A DNA stretch of 64,000 nucleotides from Sorex araneus (GCF_027595985.1 NC_073313.1:83888494-83952493), one strand, 5' to 3'; shown: positions 1 through 11,578, counted from the stretch's first letter. The notes: generated from the sequence alone by a model not told the origin. Program-made: numbers and translations.

Positions 1-620
1 TTAGTTACCGTTTATTCAATCTTCCATCTTTCTCATCTCCCGCACTCCCAGCTCCGTCCTCTCTCTGGATCAAGTGCTGCCTCTCTGGCTTCTCTCTTCT
101 CTCCTCCTACTTCTCTCTCCCACCTTGCCCTCTAGGCTACACCCAGCCAAGTAGTAAAATCAACATAAGAAAGCCCTTCCTGAGCCAAGGCAGTCCAAAG
201 CCCTTCCTGACTCTTAAGGTTTTTTTTCTTTTCCTTAGTCCAAACACTTATTAACATCTTAATACAAGTTATTTTTGTATGGACATAGCAAGAGATACAT
301 TGAGGCTTGCAAGGCAGCTCTCCTGGCAACATCTTGCCAGACTCAGACCACAGCACTCAGGCCAGATTAATCATTCCTCACCCAAGCAGGATCCAAATCT
401 AGTTATCACTGTTTGGATCATGACAACATTTGTCCATGATCAAGCTCTTAACTTATAGTTAAGCATTAGAGCACTTTGGCCAGGCCCATCTCGATGCCAG
501 GGTAGCATACAACTCAAACAACTCACCACTTGCTCTGGGTCCGTCTTGTCCCTCGTCGGGACCCTGCTTTTGGGGGTGGTAGGAAGTAAGGGCAGCTGAG
601 GCTTAGGTCGAGAGAACAGT
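1..620 (-). mobile_element. Probable endogenous-retrovirus LTR fragment
   Basis: Read on the minus strand, this segment ends in a purine-rich stretch followed by a gattgaataaacgg-type poly(A) signal (tttatt at 11-16), as the R region of many betaretrovirus-like LTRs does. The window edge cuts the 3' end. The U3 boundary is not clear and similar-looking sequence continues to about 880. No gag, pol or env reading frame is present. The assignment rests on general LTR layout only. Confidence 0.35.
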
Positions 621-900
621 TGTCCAGGAGGAAAATATCATGTAGAGTCAAATGACTCCCAGGTTACAAAAGCATAGCATTTGCTAAGTCTTCCTGTGTT
701 CATACAAAAAGGACATTGCTCTGAATAAACTATGCAAAGGACTCAAGGAGAAGAGAAAAAGAATATTTACAAGTCAACAGAACATTAAGAAAGAAGCTAC
801 AAATAAACACAGAGGAATGCGAGCACTGTAACGGGAGTAACCTAATAAAACTAAACTACCTGAGGCTATGTAATCCTACATTTGTTGACCATTTATTATT
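621..900. other. FRMD7 intron 5, unassigned sequence
   Basis: No coding, RNA or recognisable repeat signal. It may be a continuation of the LTR-like element to the left. Confidence 0.3.
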
Positions 901-920
901 ATTCTGAAATAATTTATTAG

Positions 921-1176
921 CTCTGTAGCACTGTAGCACTGTTGTCCTGTTGTTCATTAATTTGCTCGAGTGGGCTCCAGTAACATCTCCAGTGTGAGAT
1001 TTGTTGTTACTATTTTTGCATATTGAATATGCCATGGGTAGCTTGCCAGGCTCTGCAATACTGGTGGGATGCTCTCGGTAGCTTGCCGGGCTCTCGGAGA
1101 GGGATGGAGGAATGGAACCCGGGTCGGCCACGTGCAAGGCAAACACCCTACATGCTTTGCTATTGCTCCAGTCCTA
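921..1176 (-). mobile_element. SOR SINE, long type
   Basis: Minus-strand copy running from the pol III head (right end, gctccagtcc) to an actgtagcactg-rich 3' end at left. It contains the long-type body (agcttgccaggctctg, ttgctcgag). A short tttattag repeat flanks it and may be the target-site duplication. Confidence 0.9.
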
Positions 1177-1309
1177 TAATATATTTATTAGTTTATAATA
1201 ATATAATATATTAGTTCTAGTAGTATTTTTCTGGATACTTTAGGGGTTTTATACACGCAGGACTAGATTTACCACAAGTCAGGACAGTTTCATATCATTT
1301 TAGTGCAAT

Positions 1310-2165
1310 TAATTCATATTTCTTGCCTGATTACACAGACTAGAACCACTAGTACAGAACTGAATAGAAGTGGTTGGAGAATGTATCTTGTTGCCGGTCT
1401 TTGGGGAAAAGCATTCAGTCTTTTACTAGTTAACATGATTATGTTTGTCGTAGGTTTTTCATAAATCAGCTTTATCAGGTTTAAGTGCCCTTTGTTGTTT
1501 TCTATTTCTTGCTGTTTTATCATAAATTGGTATTGGACTTGCCCAATTTTTTTTATCATCCATTAAATCAATATGTGTTTTTTTGTTCTTTATTCTATTA
1601 ACATAGTGTATTACAGTAATTGATTTTCACATATGGAACTCATTTTGCAATCCTGGGATAAATCCCTCTTGTTCATGAGATATGACCTGTTTGCTGGATT
1701 TGGTTCACTGGTGCTTTGTTGAGGATTTCCCTCTCTGTATTTATAAAAGATATCAACCTTCACCTTTTTTTTTCTTTTCTTTTTTTTCTTTATGTTTTGT
1801 TTTGGGCCACATCTGGTGTTGTTCTCCCAGTTCAATGCGTGGGCAGGAGTGGGGGTCACCCCTTGTGTCATTCGGGAGACCATGTGGTGCTGCGAATCAA
1901 ACTGAGCCGAATGAATACAAAGTATAAGTGCCAGCCTCCTAAGCTACCTCTTCGGCCCTAGAGTTTTCTTTTCTTGCTGTGTTTTCCTCTGGTTTTGGTA
2001 TTAGAGTAATAATGGTCTCATTGAGTGAATTGGTAAGTGTTCCATTATTTTCTGAATGAGTTTGTGAAGAATTGGTATTTATATTCTTTTTGAATATTTG
2101 ACAGATTTAATTAGTGAAACCATCTGGACCTGACTGAGTTTTAATGAAATTTGTACATCTATCAA
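1310..2165 (-). mobile_element. Old L1 ORF2 fragment
   Basis: The minus strand resembles the reverse-transcriptase part of mammalian L1 ORF2. The + strand shows the usual reverse-complement wording, such as tgcaatcctgggataaat and ggtattagagtaataatgg. Frames are broken by many mutations. A SINE at 1785-1962 interrupts it. Confidence 0.75.
1785..1962 (-). mobile_element. SOR-like SINE, short type, old
   Basis: Diverged minus copy with a T-rich left end, gggccacatctggtg, a mutated B-box region (ctgcgaatcaaactgag) and a degraded head ending at cggcccta. It is inserted in the L1 fragment. Confidence 0.7.
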
Positions 2166-2250
2166 TTTGGGCAAGAAATAAATAAAAAAAGCCATCTATT
2201 TGCTCTTTCAAAAAAATGTTCAGTGGAGATTTCCGTTGCAATGTGACTTT

Positions 2251-2312
2251 TAAACACACATATACATACATACATATATATATATATGTGTGTGTGTGTG
2301 TGTATATACACC
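2251..2312. repeat. (TA)n/(TG)n microsatellite
   Basis: Alternating cacata/tatata passing into tgtgtg and back to tatata. Confidence 0.95.
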
Positions 2313-3195
2313 TGTGTAGGCTCCTTATCTACAAAGTAGCATGCTTTCTCTCTAGAATAAACTACCAAGACAAAAGAGAAAAATAACATAGCGCTCAAAA
2401 ATCAGTGCCCAATATCCATGTATTTTACTCAATAGGAGAGCACCACAGGGTTCTTTGGAGAGTCTATTTACCACTTCAGTACATACAATTCTGACAGGTT
2501 TGAATATCTAGGCTCCCATTTTGTGGTAGATTAGAAAAATCACAACTTAAAGTCAAGAGGAAACCTCTGCAGGGGAAGTCGATGACCAAAGAGTGATTTG
2601 TCACATCCATCTGACTGAGGGGGAGAAGGCATTAAAGTACTAAATAAGTCACAAAGAATTCAAAAGTCAAAATAGCTTTTAACAATTTATTGTAGGAGTG
2701 GGTAATACTGTGTAGCTTAAATGCCTTTAAAGGCAAAGTGCTATAATAAATGTTGAGATAGTTCAAAAAGAGTAAAATATAATCAGGCATCACCTACCAG
2801 TGATTTGAAAAATGGAGAATGATTTCCAGAATGATTCATCTACTGGAAATTTCAGGTAACTGTGATTTTGCTAGATTCCTAGTGAACCGAGGGATGAACA
2901 GCCATGACCAGTTTGCATTGTGGTTAACATTTAGATTTTTTTTGTTCTTATTGCATAATCAGGGTAGAGTGAAGTGAGGGTAGTGTATTCACGTACTATG
3001 ACTGTCACGGCAAACACCACACACAAATTCCTCACATAGTAGATGCTATAAGTCCAAGACAAAGGTATCAGTTTTGATTTATCTGTGGTCTCTCTCCTTA
3101 ACATATAGGCTTGCAGTATCCTTACCTGATCTTTCCTTTGTGCACCTGTATTGCTGGTATTTATGTCCAAACATTCACTTCTTGTTTCCTCCTTA
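2313..3195. other. FRMD7 intron 5, no recognised feature
   Basis: Examined in all frames for FRMD7 exon 5 (98 nt in human) and none was found. No confident repeat. Confidence 0.5.
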
Positions 3196-3199
3196 TTTT

Positions 3200-3355
3200 T
3201 TTGGGGGGAGCATGGTGCTCAGGGCTTACTCCTGGCTGTTCACTGAGGGAACAACCCTGGCAGGATTGGGAGACCATATCAGGTGCCTGGGATCGAACCC
3301 AGGTTGGCCACTTTTAAGTTAATTGGCCTACCTGCTGTACTATCATTCTGACCCC
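3200..3355 (-). mobile_element. SOR SINE, short type
   Basis: Minus copy: gtgctcagggcttactcc, a B-box region at gatcgaacccaggttgg, and head ending near cattctgacccccc. Moderately diverged. Confidence 0.8.
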
Positions 3356-3384
3356 CCTACCCAATAGTCACTTCTTACAGAGAC

Positions 3385-3572
3385 TCTGGTCAGGAGAGGC
3401 AGAGGAGACAGAGTACAGGGGTTAGGACACTTGCCTTGCATGTGGCCAACCCTGAGTCCATCTCTGGCACCACATATGGTTCCCTGAGTAGCAGCAGTAG
3501 AAACTCCTGAGCACAGAGTTAGGAATAGCCCCCTGAGCACTGCCAGGTATTGCCCCAAATCAAAATAAAGAA
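3385..3572 (+). mobile_element. SOR SINE, short type, old
   Basis: Plus copy: diverged head, cttgccttgcatgtggcc, ctgagcactgccagg and an aaatcaaaataaag tail. It lies 30 bp after the opposing copy at 3200-3355. Confidence 0.75.
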
Positions 3573-4059
3573 ACCAGTCAGACTGGATGAAGGCACCTAC
3601 CGCTTACTGCCTCAATGTAGTTTAACTACTTTTTTTTATAAACCCCAATCCAAGTACATTAACATTTTGAAGTGCTGGGAGTTAGCACTTCAGCATAGAA
3701 ACTTGTTAAGGGGCAGGATTTAGCCCATGAGAGGGACTGATCAGAAGTAGAAGAGATTTTAAATGGAAGTGAAAGTAAAAGATCCTGTTGTGACCCTTTG
3801 GCCTTTAAGACCTACACTGTGTCTCTGTTTACTCCACTGAGACATCATACCGATCAACTGCTTCACCTTTGACCAAAACTCGACTTAGAGTCTGTCTCTG
3901 CAAGTTCCAAAATACCATTACACATAAAAACAGGGCCTGGGGCTCACAGGACTGCCTTGGTTTCCAGAAAAGGGCTGTCTGAGCATCAGGACCTGTGAGG
4001 TGCTTCCTTGCCTCCTTCCTCAACAGTCAGGTAAAAAATGTCACTTTTCTATCACGCAG
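3573..4059. other. FRMD7 intron 5, 3' end
   Basis: Unique-looking intron ending in the pyrimidine-rich acceptor tcacttttctatcacgcag at 4041-4059. A 64-codon minus-strand frame here (3829-4023) has no recognisable product and is not called. Confidence 0.6.
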
Positions 4060-4174
4060 CAGAACTGGGGGATTTTCATGAAGAAACAGTTAGGAAACAT
4101 CTGGCACAAACCCGGTATTTGCCAAACCAAGACTCTTTGGAGAACAAGATCATGCAATTTCATCAGAAGCACGT
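4060..4174 (+). CDS. FRMD7: FRMD7 exon 6 (FERM F2 lobe)
   Basis: Length 115 nt, the same as human exon 6. It starts in phase with two bases of a split Ser codon and reads [20 protein letters not shown], then [17 protein letters not shown], ending GT| (split Val) before the donor gtaagt at 4175. This is the helical central FERM lobe (about residues 128-166). Substitutions relative to human are conservative and the frame is open. Confidence 0.95.
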
Positions 4175-4259
4175 GTAAGTATCTAACTGGCATCTGTTCC
4201 CACCAGCAAGGAACTTTAAAGCTGAGGGCAAACTCCTTTCTTTCTCGCTTGATTCAGTT

Positions 4260-4394
4260 TTAGGGCCACACCATCAGTGCTCAGGGCTTACTCCTGAGTG
4301 TGTGCTCAGGGATCATGCCTGGTGGCCTTGAGAAACCACATGGGGTACCCGAGATCGAACCGGGGTCTGCGGACTGCAACATTCTGGCCCCCGA
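4260..4394 (-). mobile_element. SOR SINE, short type
   Basis: Minus copy in intron 6: agggccacaccatcagtg, gtgctcagggcttactcc, gagatcgaaccggggtc, head ending ctggccccc. Confidence 0.8.
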
Positions 4395-4557
4395 GGGAAA
4401 ACTCTTAAGCTTCTGGTTCAGGAAATCACTGTGTTCCTTGTGGAGCCCTTTGGGTGGAAATGCCAGTTTTTTGCATTTTAATTTCATATTTGTTTTGAGC
4501 TATTTGATTAATACCCCCCATAAATTCTATGAGTACAAAGGCATGCTCGCTATTGCT

Positions 4558-4736
4558 TTTTTTTTTTTTGTCTTTTTGGTTCACACCCATCAATGCACAG
4601 GGCTCACTCCTGGCTAATGAACTCAACAATCACCCCTGGCGGTGCTCAGCGGACCACATGGGATGCTGGGATATGAACCCGGGTCGGCTGCGTGCAAGGC
4701 AAACGCCCTACCCGCTGTGCTATCACTCCAGCCCCA
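4558..4736 (-). mobile_element. SOR SINE, short type, young
   Basis: Well-preserved minus copy: T-rich left tail, ggttcacacccatcaatg, a good B box (gaacccgggtcggctgc) and an intact head ending cactccagcccc. It directly abuts the L1 3' end to the right. Confidence 0.9.
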
Positions 4737-4754
4737 TATTGATTTTCTTTTTTT

Positions 4755-5504
<750 letters not shown>

Positions 5505-5945
5505 TGACTCAAGTTTATAACATGTTCATCCCCAAGGTGACCCCCTCCTTCAGTACAGCACCTGCCCGAAAGGGAGATGATGTTTTAGAAAGGTTTTGGA
5601 TAAACTTACTCTCATTGGCAGGCTCTGCTTCCATTTGCTGTCTGCAGTTGACTCTTTTGGTTCTGTGGAGTTTTCACATCAGCCCAGGCCAGATTGGCGG
5701 AATGACAAAGTCAAGACACTCTGCAACTTTCAAATTTTGAACAGGAATGGGGAACTTGATATCCTAAAAATGTAGGGGTGACATAAGGTGTGCTCACATG
5801 GTCCAGATCTACCAGGAAACAATCAGAGAGGTCCAAAATGTGGTATCCCCATGCAGTTAATGGTTTTACTGGAGTTATCCAGTGCCAGCCCGGAAGGAAT
5901 TAGTACCTAACACTTATATTAATTGTTTTTTCTATCATTTAAATT

Positions 5946-6228
5946 TTTTTAAATTTTATTGAATCACTGTGAGATAGTTAAAAGATTTCATGTTTGGGTT
6001 ACAATTACACAATGATCAAACACTCATCCCTCCACCAGTGCACATTCCCCATCACCAATATCCCCGGTATACCCCCCCCCTTTCCCGCCCTCCCCCTGCC
6101 TCCATGGCAGACAATATTCCCCATACTCTCTCTCTACTTTGGGGCATTATGGTTTGCAATACAGATACTGAGAGCTTATATTGTTTGGTCTATTATCTAC
6201 TTTCAGCACACATCTCCCATTCTTTCTC
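5946..6228 (-). mobile_element. L1 3' UTR, 5'-truncated (subfamily with aagctttcatgtttggg)
   Basis: Minus strand. The left end tttattgaatcactgtgaga is the element's 3' terminus. It contains the tccctccaccagtgcacatt core and the ggcagacaatattcccc block. It lies in FRMD7 intron 7. Confidence 0.75.
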
Positions 6229-6419
6229 GCAAAACCTGATTTTTCAGGTTAGAAACCAACTCAGGGCTTTCTGACACTCCATCATTATTTATCCTCACTT
6301 TAGGGGACTTATATTTTTAGAAGCTAATATTTTAGCAGGTTTTCTTTTGTCTATTAGGTATCCTCACATCAATGAATAGGCGACTAATTTGGGACTTGCA
6401 GTGGGTCTCATTCCTTATT

Positions 6420-6538
6420 TTGCGCTCAGGGATCACTCCTGGTGGTAATGGGGGACCATATGTTGTGTCGGGGTTCAAACCTAAGGTTGGCACATGCAAG
6501 GCAAGTGCTTTAACCCTTGTGCTATCTCTCAGCCCCCA
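6420..6538 (-). mobile_element. SOR SINE, short type, 3'-truncated
   Basis: Minus copy lacking its tail: gctcagggatcactcctgg, then cacatgcaaggcaagtgc, head ending ctctcagccccc. Confidence 0.75.
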
Positions 6539-7019
6539 GACAATGAAATTACAGTCAAGTTCAGGTGTAAGAACACTTTCCTCACCTTTAAAATGATAGG
6601 TAATTAGGAAATAAATGAGTTGTGAGAAGGAAAGTGGTGACCTCAGACCCACCTGACCCCCAGGACTGAATCTGAGCTCAGAGGTAAGTCACAAAGTAAG
6701 TCAGGTGCAGTCAAAGAGAGTCAGCTAACACAATATTGTGAGTTTTTTTGGTTGTAAACTTTATGGAATGAGAGACAAATCGATAGTGAAAAGATCTAAT
6801 GGATCACAGGCATACCTGCTCTCCCAAGAGGGAATTTTCACCTATTCGACTCTGATGCTGACCCTTGCCATTTCCTACTTCCTAGAAAAATATGAGAGGG
6901 GTGGGGAGCAAGGCCATCATACCGGTTATACACTTTCAAGGTAAATAACTATTGTATACTAGGCACAATTTAACTGCTTTAGTATATTCTACACCAAGCA
7001 CAGTTTAAGGAATACTGGG

Positions 7020-7168
7020 CCTTAGAGATAGTACAACTGGTAAGGTGCTTGCCTTGCACACAGCTGACTCAGGTTAAATCCCTGGAACCACCAGAAGTGA
7101 CCCTTAAGTACAGAGCCAGGGTGTAAGCCCTGAGCACTGCTGGCTGTGCCTCTTAAAAACAAAATACT
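7020..7168 (+). mobile_element. SOR SINE, short type, old
   Basis: Plus copy: head with tagtacaactggtaagg (A-box region), cttgccttgcacacagc, and ctgagcactgctggctg before an A-rich end. Confidence 0.75.
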
Positions 7169-7240
7169 GGTATATTGAATACGTTTTGTGTGTACTTGAT
7201 TGTATTATTCTTTTAAAAAGCAATAGCTTTGTTGAGATAT

Positions 7241-7482
7241 AATGTCACTGTCACTGTCACTGTCATCCCGTTGCTCATCGATTTGTTTGAGCAGGCACCA
7301 GTAACGTCTCTCATTGAGAGACTTATTGTTACTGTTTTTGGCATATCCAATATGCACGGATAGCTTGCCAGGCTCTGCAGCACAGGCTCGATAATCTCGG
7401 TAGCTTTTGGGGCTCTCCGAGAGGGGCAGAGGAATCGAACTCGGGTCGGCCGCATGAAAGGCGAACACCCAATTGCTGTGAA
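7241..7482 (-). mobile_element. SOR SINE, long type
   Basis: Minus copy: 3' end is a tcactg repeat array (gtcactgtcactgtcactg), then cccgttgctcatcgattt, the long-type body, and a B-box region at gaatcgaactcgggtcgg. The head is truncated after cacccaattgctgtg. Confidence 0.9.
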
Positions 7483-7504
7483 AGTGCATACAATATATTT
7501 CCTG

Positions 7505-7648
7505 CATTTTGGCTCAGTGATAGACCACTTGCCTGAGTTCAATTCCAGGCACTTGCGTTGGCCCCTGAGCATCACTAGGAGCATCACTGTGTAGCAAGCC
7601 AGGAGTAGCTCCTAAGCACTGCTAGGTGTAGTGTTCAAAACAAGAGAA
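7505..7648 (+). mobile_element. SOR SINE, short type, diverged
   Basis: Plus copy with an internal duplication of gcatcac, ggagtagctcctaagcactg and an A-rich end. Confidence 0.6.
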
Positions 7649-7734
7649 ATTCTTGCCTTCTAATGGCATAATTTAATAGATTTAGTATTTTTTGGAGAAA
7701 GGAAGCAATCTATTAATATATCACTATATTTCTT

Positions 7735-8110
7735 ATGCATATACTCTGTACCAGGCACTAGAGGTAAATAGGAGTGAAGAGGGAAAGGGAGCATGGATAA
7801 ACAGAAATGATCAGCAGAGCTGCAGAGCTGCAGAGCTCTGTTAATGGGAATGATCCTGATTCATGTGATTTCATGGGACTTACATTTGTACGGGGGGAGA
7901 CAATTAAACAAGTAATTATGAACATGTGAAGTGTTTTGTGCTAGAAGTAGAGCACGCTAAAGTAATATGTGGAAGGTGCTTAACATATAAGCTAAGATAT
8001 AAGGAAGTTGTTGATATCAATAGGGTAAGGTTGGGAGGTCAGAGAGACTGATTCCAAGAAATGGCGCAGAGACTACCGTGCTGAGAAGTATACATGATGA
8101 CATAATCAGG
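7735..8110. repeat. Possible ancient mammalian interspersed repeat
   Basis: Contains the common wording accaggcactagaggtaaat and gggggagacaattaaacaag, found in an old repeat family dispersed in many mammals. I could not assign the family. It includes a short gcagagctgca tandem at 7817-7840. Confidence 0.35.
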
Positions 8111-8153
8111 AAACATGACTCCTGTCATTAAGAAACAATTTATTTGATAGAAT

Positions 8154-8169
8154 CAAAGAATGGTCAGTA
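8154..8169 (+). repeat. Left target-site duplication of U6-L1 chimera
   Basis: caaagaatggtcagta. It matches 8553-8568 (caaagagtggtcagta) at 15 of 16 bases. Confidence 0.93.
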
Positions 8170-8274
8170 GTGCTAGCTTCGGCAGCACATACGCTAAAAT
8201 TGTAAGGATACAGAGAATATTAGCATGACCCCTGCGCAAAGATGACATGCAAATTCTTGAAGCGTTCCGTATTT
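8170..8274 (+). pseudogene. U6 snRNA retropseudogene (5' half of a U6-L1 chimera)
   Basis: Nearly full-length match to U6 spliceosomal snRNA from its first base (gtgctagcttcggcagcac) through the conserved ccctgcgcaaagatgacat segment to gaagcgttccgtattt. I count about ten substitutions against the human sequence, including changes near the conserved ACAGAGA region (acagagaatattagc). No proximal or distal sequence elements of a U6 promoter lie upstream; the target-site duplication abuts base 1. It is therefore a retrocopy, not a gene. It is joined at 8275 to an L1 3' end without a poly(A) between them, the signature of template switching from L1 RNA to U6 RNA during reverse transcription. Confidence 0.95.
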
Positions 8275-8552
8275 ATAAATAGACTATGGACCATACACGA
8301 TGGCCACTCAATACCTCTTTTGCAGACCACAATACCCAAAAGGAGTGAGAGAACAAAAGGGAATACCCTGCCACAGAGGCAGGGTGGGGAGGGGGAGGGG
8401 GTGGGAGGGTGGGAGGGATACTAAGATCATTGGGGCTGGAGAATGGGCACTGGTGGAGGGATGGATAGCCAATCATTGTATGACTGAAACACAAACACGA
8501 ATGTTTGTAAGTATGTAAAAGTACCTCATGGTGATTGACTAATAAAAAAAAA
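8275..8552 (+). mobile_element. L1 3' UTR fused to U6
   Basis: Plus strand from ataaatagactatggacc to the terminus ggtgattgactaataaaaaaa. Same subfamily as the minus copy at 4755-5238 (shared ccacaatacccaaaagg wording). It ends in an A-run, followed by the right target-site duplication at 8553. Confidence 0.88.
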
Positions 8553-8568
8553 CAAAGAGTGGTCAGTA
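8553..8568 (+). repeat. Right target-site duplication of U6-L1 chimera
   Basis: caaagagtggtcagta, the partner of 8154-8169. It places U6 and L1 in a single insertion. Confidence 0.93.
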
Positions 8569-9423
8569 TCAGATAATAAGTCTTCGATGGTCAGTGGTAT
8601 TTACTTGCTAACATGTGATTACCTATATAGGCTAACTGGGGACAGAGATAGGAGTGATAATGTTGGAAATGAGTCCTTTCTCTCCATATAATACACATAT
8701 ATATATGCAAATATGTATACACACATGTGTGTATCCCTTAGCATACCTTTGATACTTGATATATATAAACAACCGCCACCCAACAGTTAAGTTTTTTTGG
8801 TGTCCAAGATAGCTAAGGGAGCTTAGAGGAGTAAGAAATGAAAGGAGCTTTGGTAATTAAATAGAATGTCCTGAGTGGGGGTTGCCATAAGGGCTGGCAG
8901 AAGGCATGACTATGGGAAGGAGCATACTAGGGAAGGAGATAAGAACTACTGGAAAAAAGGCACGGCACAGAGTTGGACATAAGGGTGTTTGGGGGAGCAG
9001 TGGGGAAAACTTTATAATACAATCAGTGAGGAGCTATTGAAAATGTTTGTGTATATGGGATAGTTGGATATATAGGACTTAAATATATTTGAATGTAGAA
9101 ACACAACAAGAAGATATTAGAGAAGTTCTTTCAGTAACCTCTTTGTACTGTGATCTTCATATCCTAGTTAGAAACTTTCCAGCCCACCCCCACTTTAGCA
9201 CATCCCTTCTTGCTTCACATTTCAGAGCAGTCTTATGTCCCCATCTGCCTTCTTTGATGACATCTTCTACCTAGTACAGAAGAACCAAATAATACAATGC
9301 AAAAGATAGGTTAATTACAGTCATAAATTCATGGCATGGATTTTCTAACAGGCTAGACTTGTCTTATAAACCAGCTTGTGTTGACCTTTATATCAAAACT
9401 TTATATCGTGCATTTTATTATAG
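8569..9423. other. FRMD7 intron 7, 3' part
   Basis: AT-rich intron with a small (TA)/(TG) tract at 8690-8735. No exon or clear repeat. It ends with acceptor cattttattatag. Confidence 0.6.
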
Positions 9424-9531
<108 letters not shown>

Positions 9532-9645
9532 TAAGTAATTGTGTTCACTTTCAGTTTGCTTGGGATATCTTTTTTTTCTGCAGATGGTTTGGTTAAGCCT
9601 GGTGAAAGATCTCTGATCTTGGAAGACGCAGATGTGCTCCCTTTT

Positions 9646-9698
9646 CTATCTATTTATCTATTTATTTGTTTGATTGTTTGTTTATTTATTTATTTATG
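9646..9698. repeat. (TTTA)n-like microsatellite
   Basis: ctatctatttatctatttattt-type repeats (about 13 imperfect units) grown from the T-tail of the adjacent minus-strand SINE. Confidence 0.85.
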
Positions 9699-9861
9699 CT
9701 TTTTGGGTCACACCCAGTGATGCTCAGGGGTCACTCCTGTCTCTGCACCCAGGAATTACCCCTGGCCGTGCTCAGGGGACCATATGGGATGCTGGGTATC
9801 GAGCCCGGGTTGGCCGAGCGCAAGGCAAACGACCTACCCGCTGTACTATCCCTCCAGCCCC
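9699..9861 (-). mobile_element. SOR SINE, short type
   Basis: Minus copy: tttttgggtcacacccagtg, atgctgggtatcgagccc, gcaaggcaaacgacctac, head ending ctccagcccc. Confidence 0.9.
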
Positions 9862-9924
9862 TATCTATATATTTAAAAGCCATATCTTTAGTAATGTTTT
9901 TGTAAGAAAGGCAAATACCTAAGA

Positions 9925-10425
9925 ACTCTTAGTGACAGTTCAGAATGTAAGTCAGAAGAAGAATAAACATGGGATGATCTCACTTCTATGTGATATTTAG
10001 TATAACTGGATGAAGGAATGTGATGTTTCAAAGGGCAAATGCTCTGATCAACCTTGGCCCCAGTGTATATGGGGGAAAAATAAAGAAAAAACAGAGTGGA
10101 GGGGAGTGGGAGAAGAGGCAGATGAGAAGCAATGGGACAGGAGTGTGGCACCACAAAGGCAGTGTTAAAGAATAGAAGAGCCAAATACCCAAATCACAGA
10201 GTCAACAACAACTGAAGTCAAGAGACTCCACTTTAACAACCAATCTTAAAACTTAGAAAGGTGTCTGTCAAGAGGGAGGGGGGATAAAATGTGGAACCTG
10301 GGAATATCGGTGGAGGGAGTTTACACACTGGTGGTGGGATCAGTGCTGCAAAACTGTATGTCTAAAACCCAACTATGCATAACTTTGTAAACCACAATGC
10401 TTAATTAAAAATATTTAAAAAATGT
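9925..10425 (+). mobile_element. L1 ORF2 end plus 3' UTR, 5'-truncated
   Basis: Plus strand. It begins in the conserved end of L1 (aagtcagaagaagaataaac, ggatgatctcacttctatg), passes a purine-rich tract (gtggaggggagtgggagaag), and ends with gggagtttacacactggtgg and an A-rich tail. It lies in intron 8. Confidence 0.75.
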
Positions 10426-10429
10426 GAAA

Positions 10430-10984
10430 CAAGAATAAATTGTTCAGGACCAAAAAAGAATGAAAACATAAGAAAATAGATGACTGGTATGAAACACAAG
10501 TCACCTTGGAAATTATTAAGTGATTTGATGACTCAACTGGAAGTGACCCTATCCAGAAGGATGACACATTTATTCCCTGTAATGTGCTCCATTTCATAGG
10601 TATTTTAATTATGTTTCCTTAAGCAAAAGTGATTGAACAGTTACTATAACCAGAGCAGGATGTGGTGTGGATGGATATGGAATGTGAGCAAAAGAATCAA
10701 TCATTGGTCAAGGCTACATTGTGCTGGGTGAGAAATGGTGCTGGAAGGGATTCTATAAATGACTAATTAGATGACTATATAGGTGACAAGAAAGGAAATA
10801 ATCTGTGTCAGTAAGTTTTTGACCTGCAAAAGTCAATAGTTTGAGCTTTGTTCTCTGGATCTGACCTTACAAAAGTGTTCAAGGAGTTCAGAATAGTATT
10901 CAGTGAATAACTCATGAAGAGTCCCAGAAACGTATCTAGGAATCTTGGGAGGAAGTGAGAAAGGGAGGTTAGCAGAGTGAATCC
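10430..10984. other. FRMD7 intron 8, no confident feature
   Basis: Around 10,620-10,900 the wording vaguely resembles old interspersed repeats. No exon. Confidence 0.4.
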
Positions 10985-11400
10985 ATGGGGTCCTTAAAAA
11001 TAGGGCTGCCAGCAGTCACACCCATAAGCCACCTCTGGCTGGCACCAGATAATCTCAACATCGGCCACCATCTCAACATTGGCCACCATGCTCCCACCTC
11101 TACCTGAAGGGAGCATAACATGACACTGACCATAACCAGACCACAGCAGTTTCATTCGGGGCGCCCCAGAGTGGGGTGGGAGACCCCTCCCCACCCCCAG
11201 GGATCCAATCCTGGCAGCCGAAAATCTCCAGAAAGAAATTGTCTCCACGCTCACGGCCACTCTCCACATGTTCGGGCTGAGCTTCACCCATGAGGGAACC
11301 TATTCCTGGACACTTTGTACCACACACCCTACCCATAATCCAAGAGTACTGCACCACATTTGATGGGGTTCAAAGTAGGAGGCAACCAATCTTAGAAATA
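10985..11400. repeat. GC-richer unassigned block
   Basis: About 400 bp with more G+C and CpG than the rest (for example ggggcgccccagagtggg at 11,159). Short internal repetition occurs at 11,052-11,095 (atctcaacatcggccacc / atctcaacattggccacc). Open frames exist on both strands but none resembles a known protein. It may be an internal or 5' fragment of an L1 or another element; a CpG-island promoter is unlikely. Confidence 0.35.
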
Positions 11401-11407
11401 TATTTTA

Positions 11408-11578
11408 CAGGGGCTGGAGCAATAGCACAGCGGGTAGGGCGTTTTCCTTGCATGCTGCCGACCCGGGTTCGAATCCCAGCATCCCATATGGTTCCCCGAG
11501 CACCGCCAGGAGTAATTCCTGAGTGCATGAGCCAGGAGTAACCCCTGTGCATTGCCGGGTGTGACCCCAAAACCAAAA
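11408..11578 (+). mobile_element. SOR SINE, short type, young
   Basis: Near-consensus plus copy: ggggctggagcaatagcac, A box tagcacagcgggtagg, B box gggttcgaatcc, body ccgagcaccgccaggag, tail gtgaccccaaaaccaaaa. A (TA)n tract follows. Confidence 0.95.

Noticed and set aside
3829-4023. FRMD7 exon 5 or an overlapping minus-strand gene
   Set aside because: No frame matches the expected exon 5 peptide (98 nt, about residues 96-128), and the minus-strand frame has no known homology.
8170-8274. Functional U6 snRNA gene
   Set aside because: No proximal or TATA element upstream, about ten substitutions, fused to L1 and enclosed by a target-site duplication.
11159-11290. CpG-island promoter
   Set aside because: Only a handful of CpGs over about 130 bp, inside an intron, with no first-exon signal.
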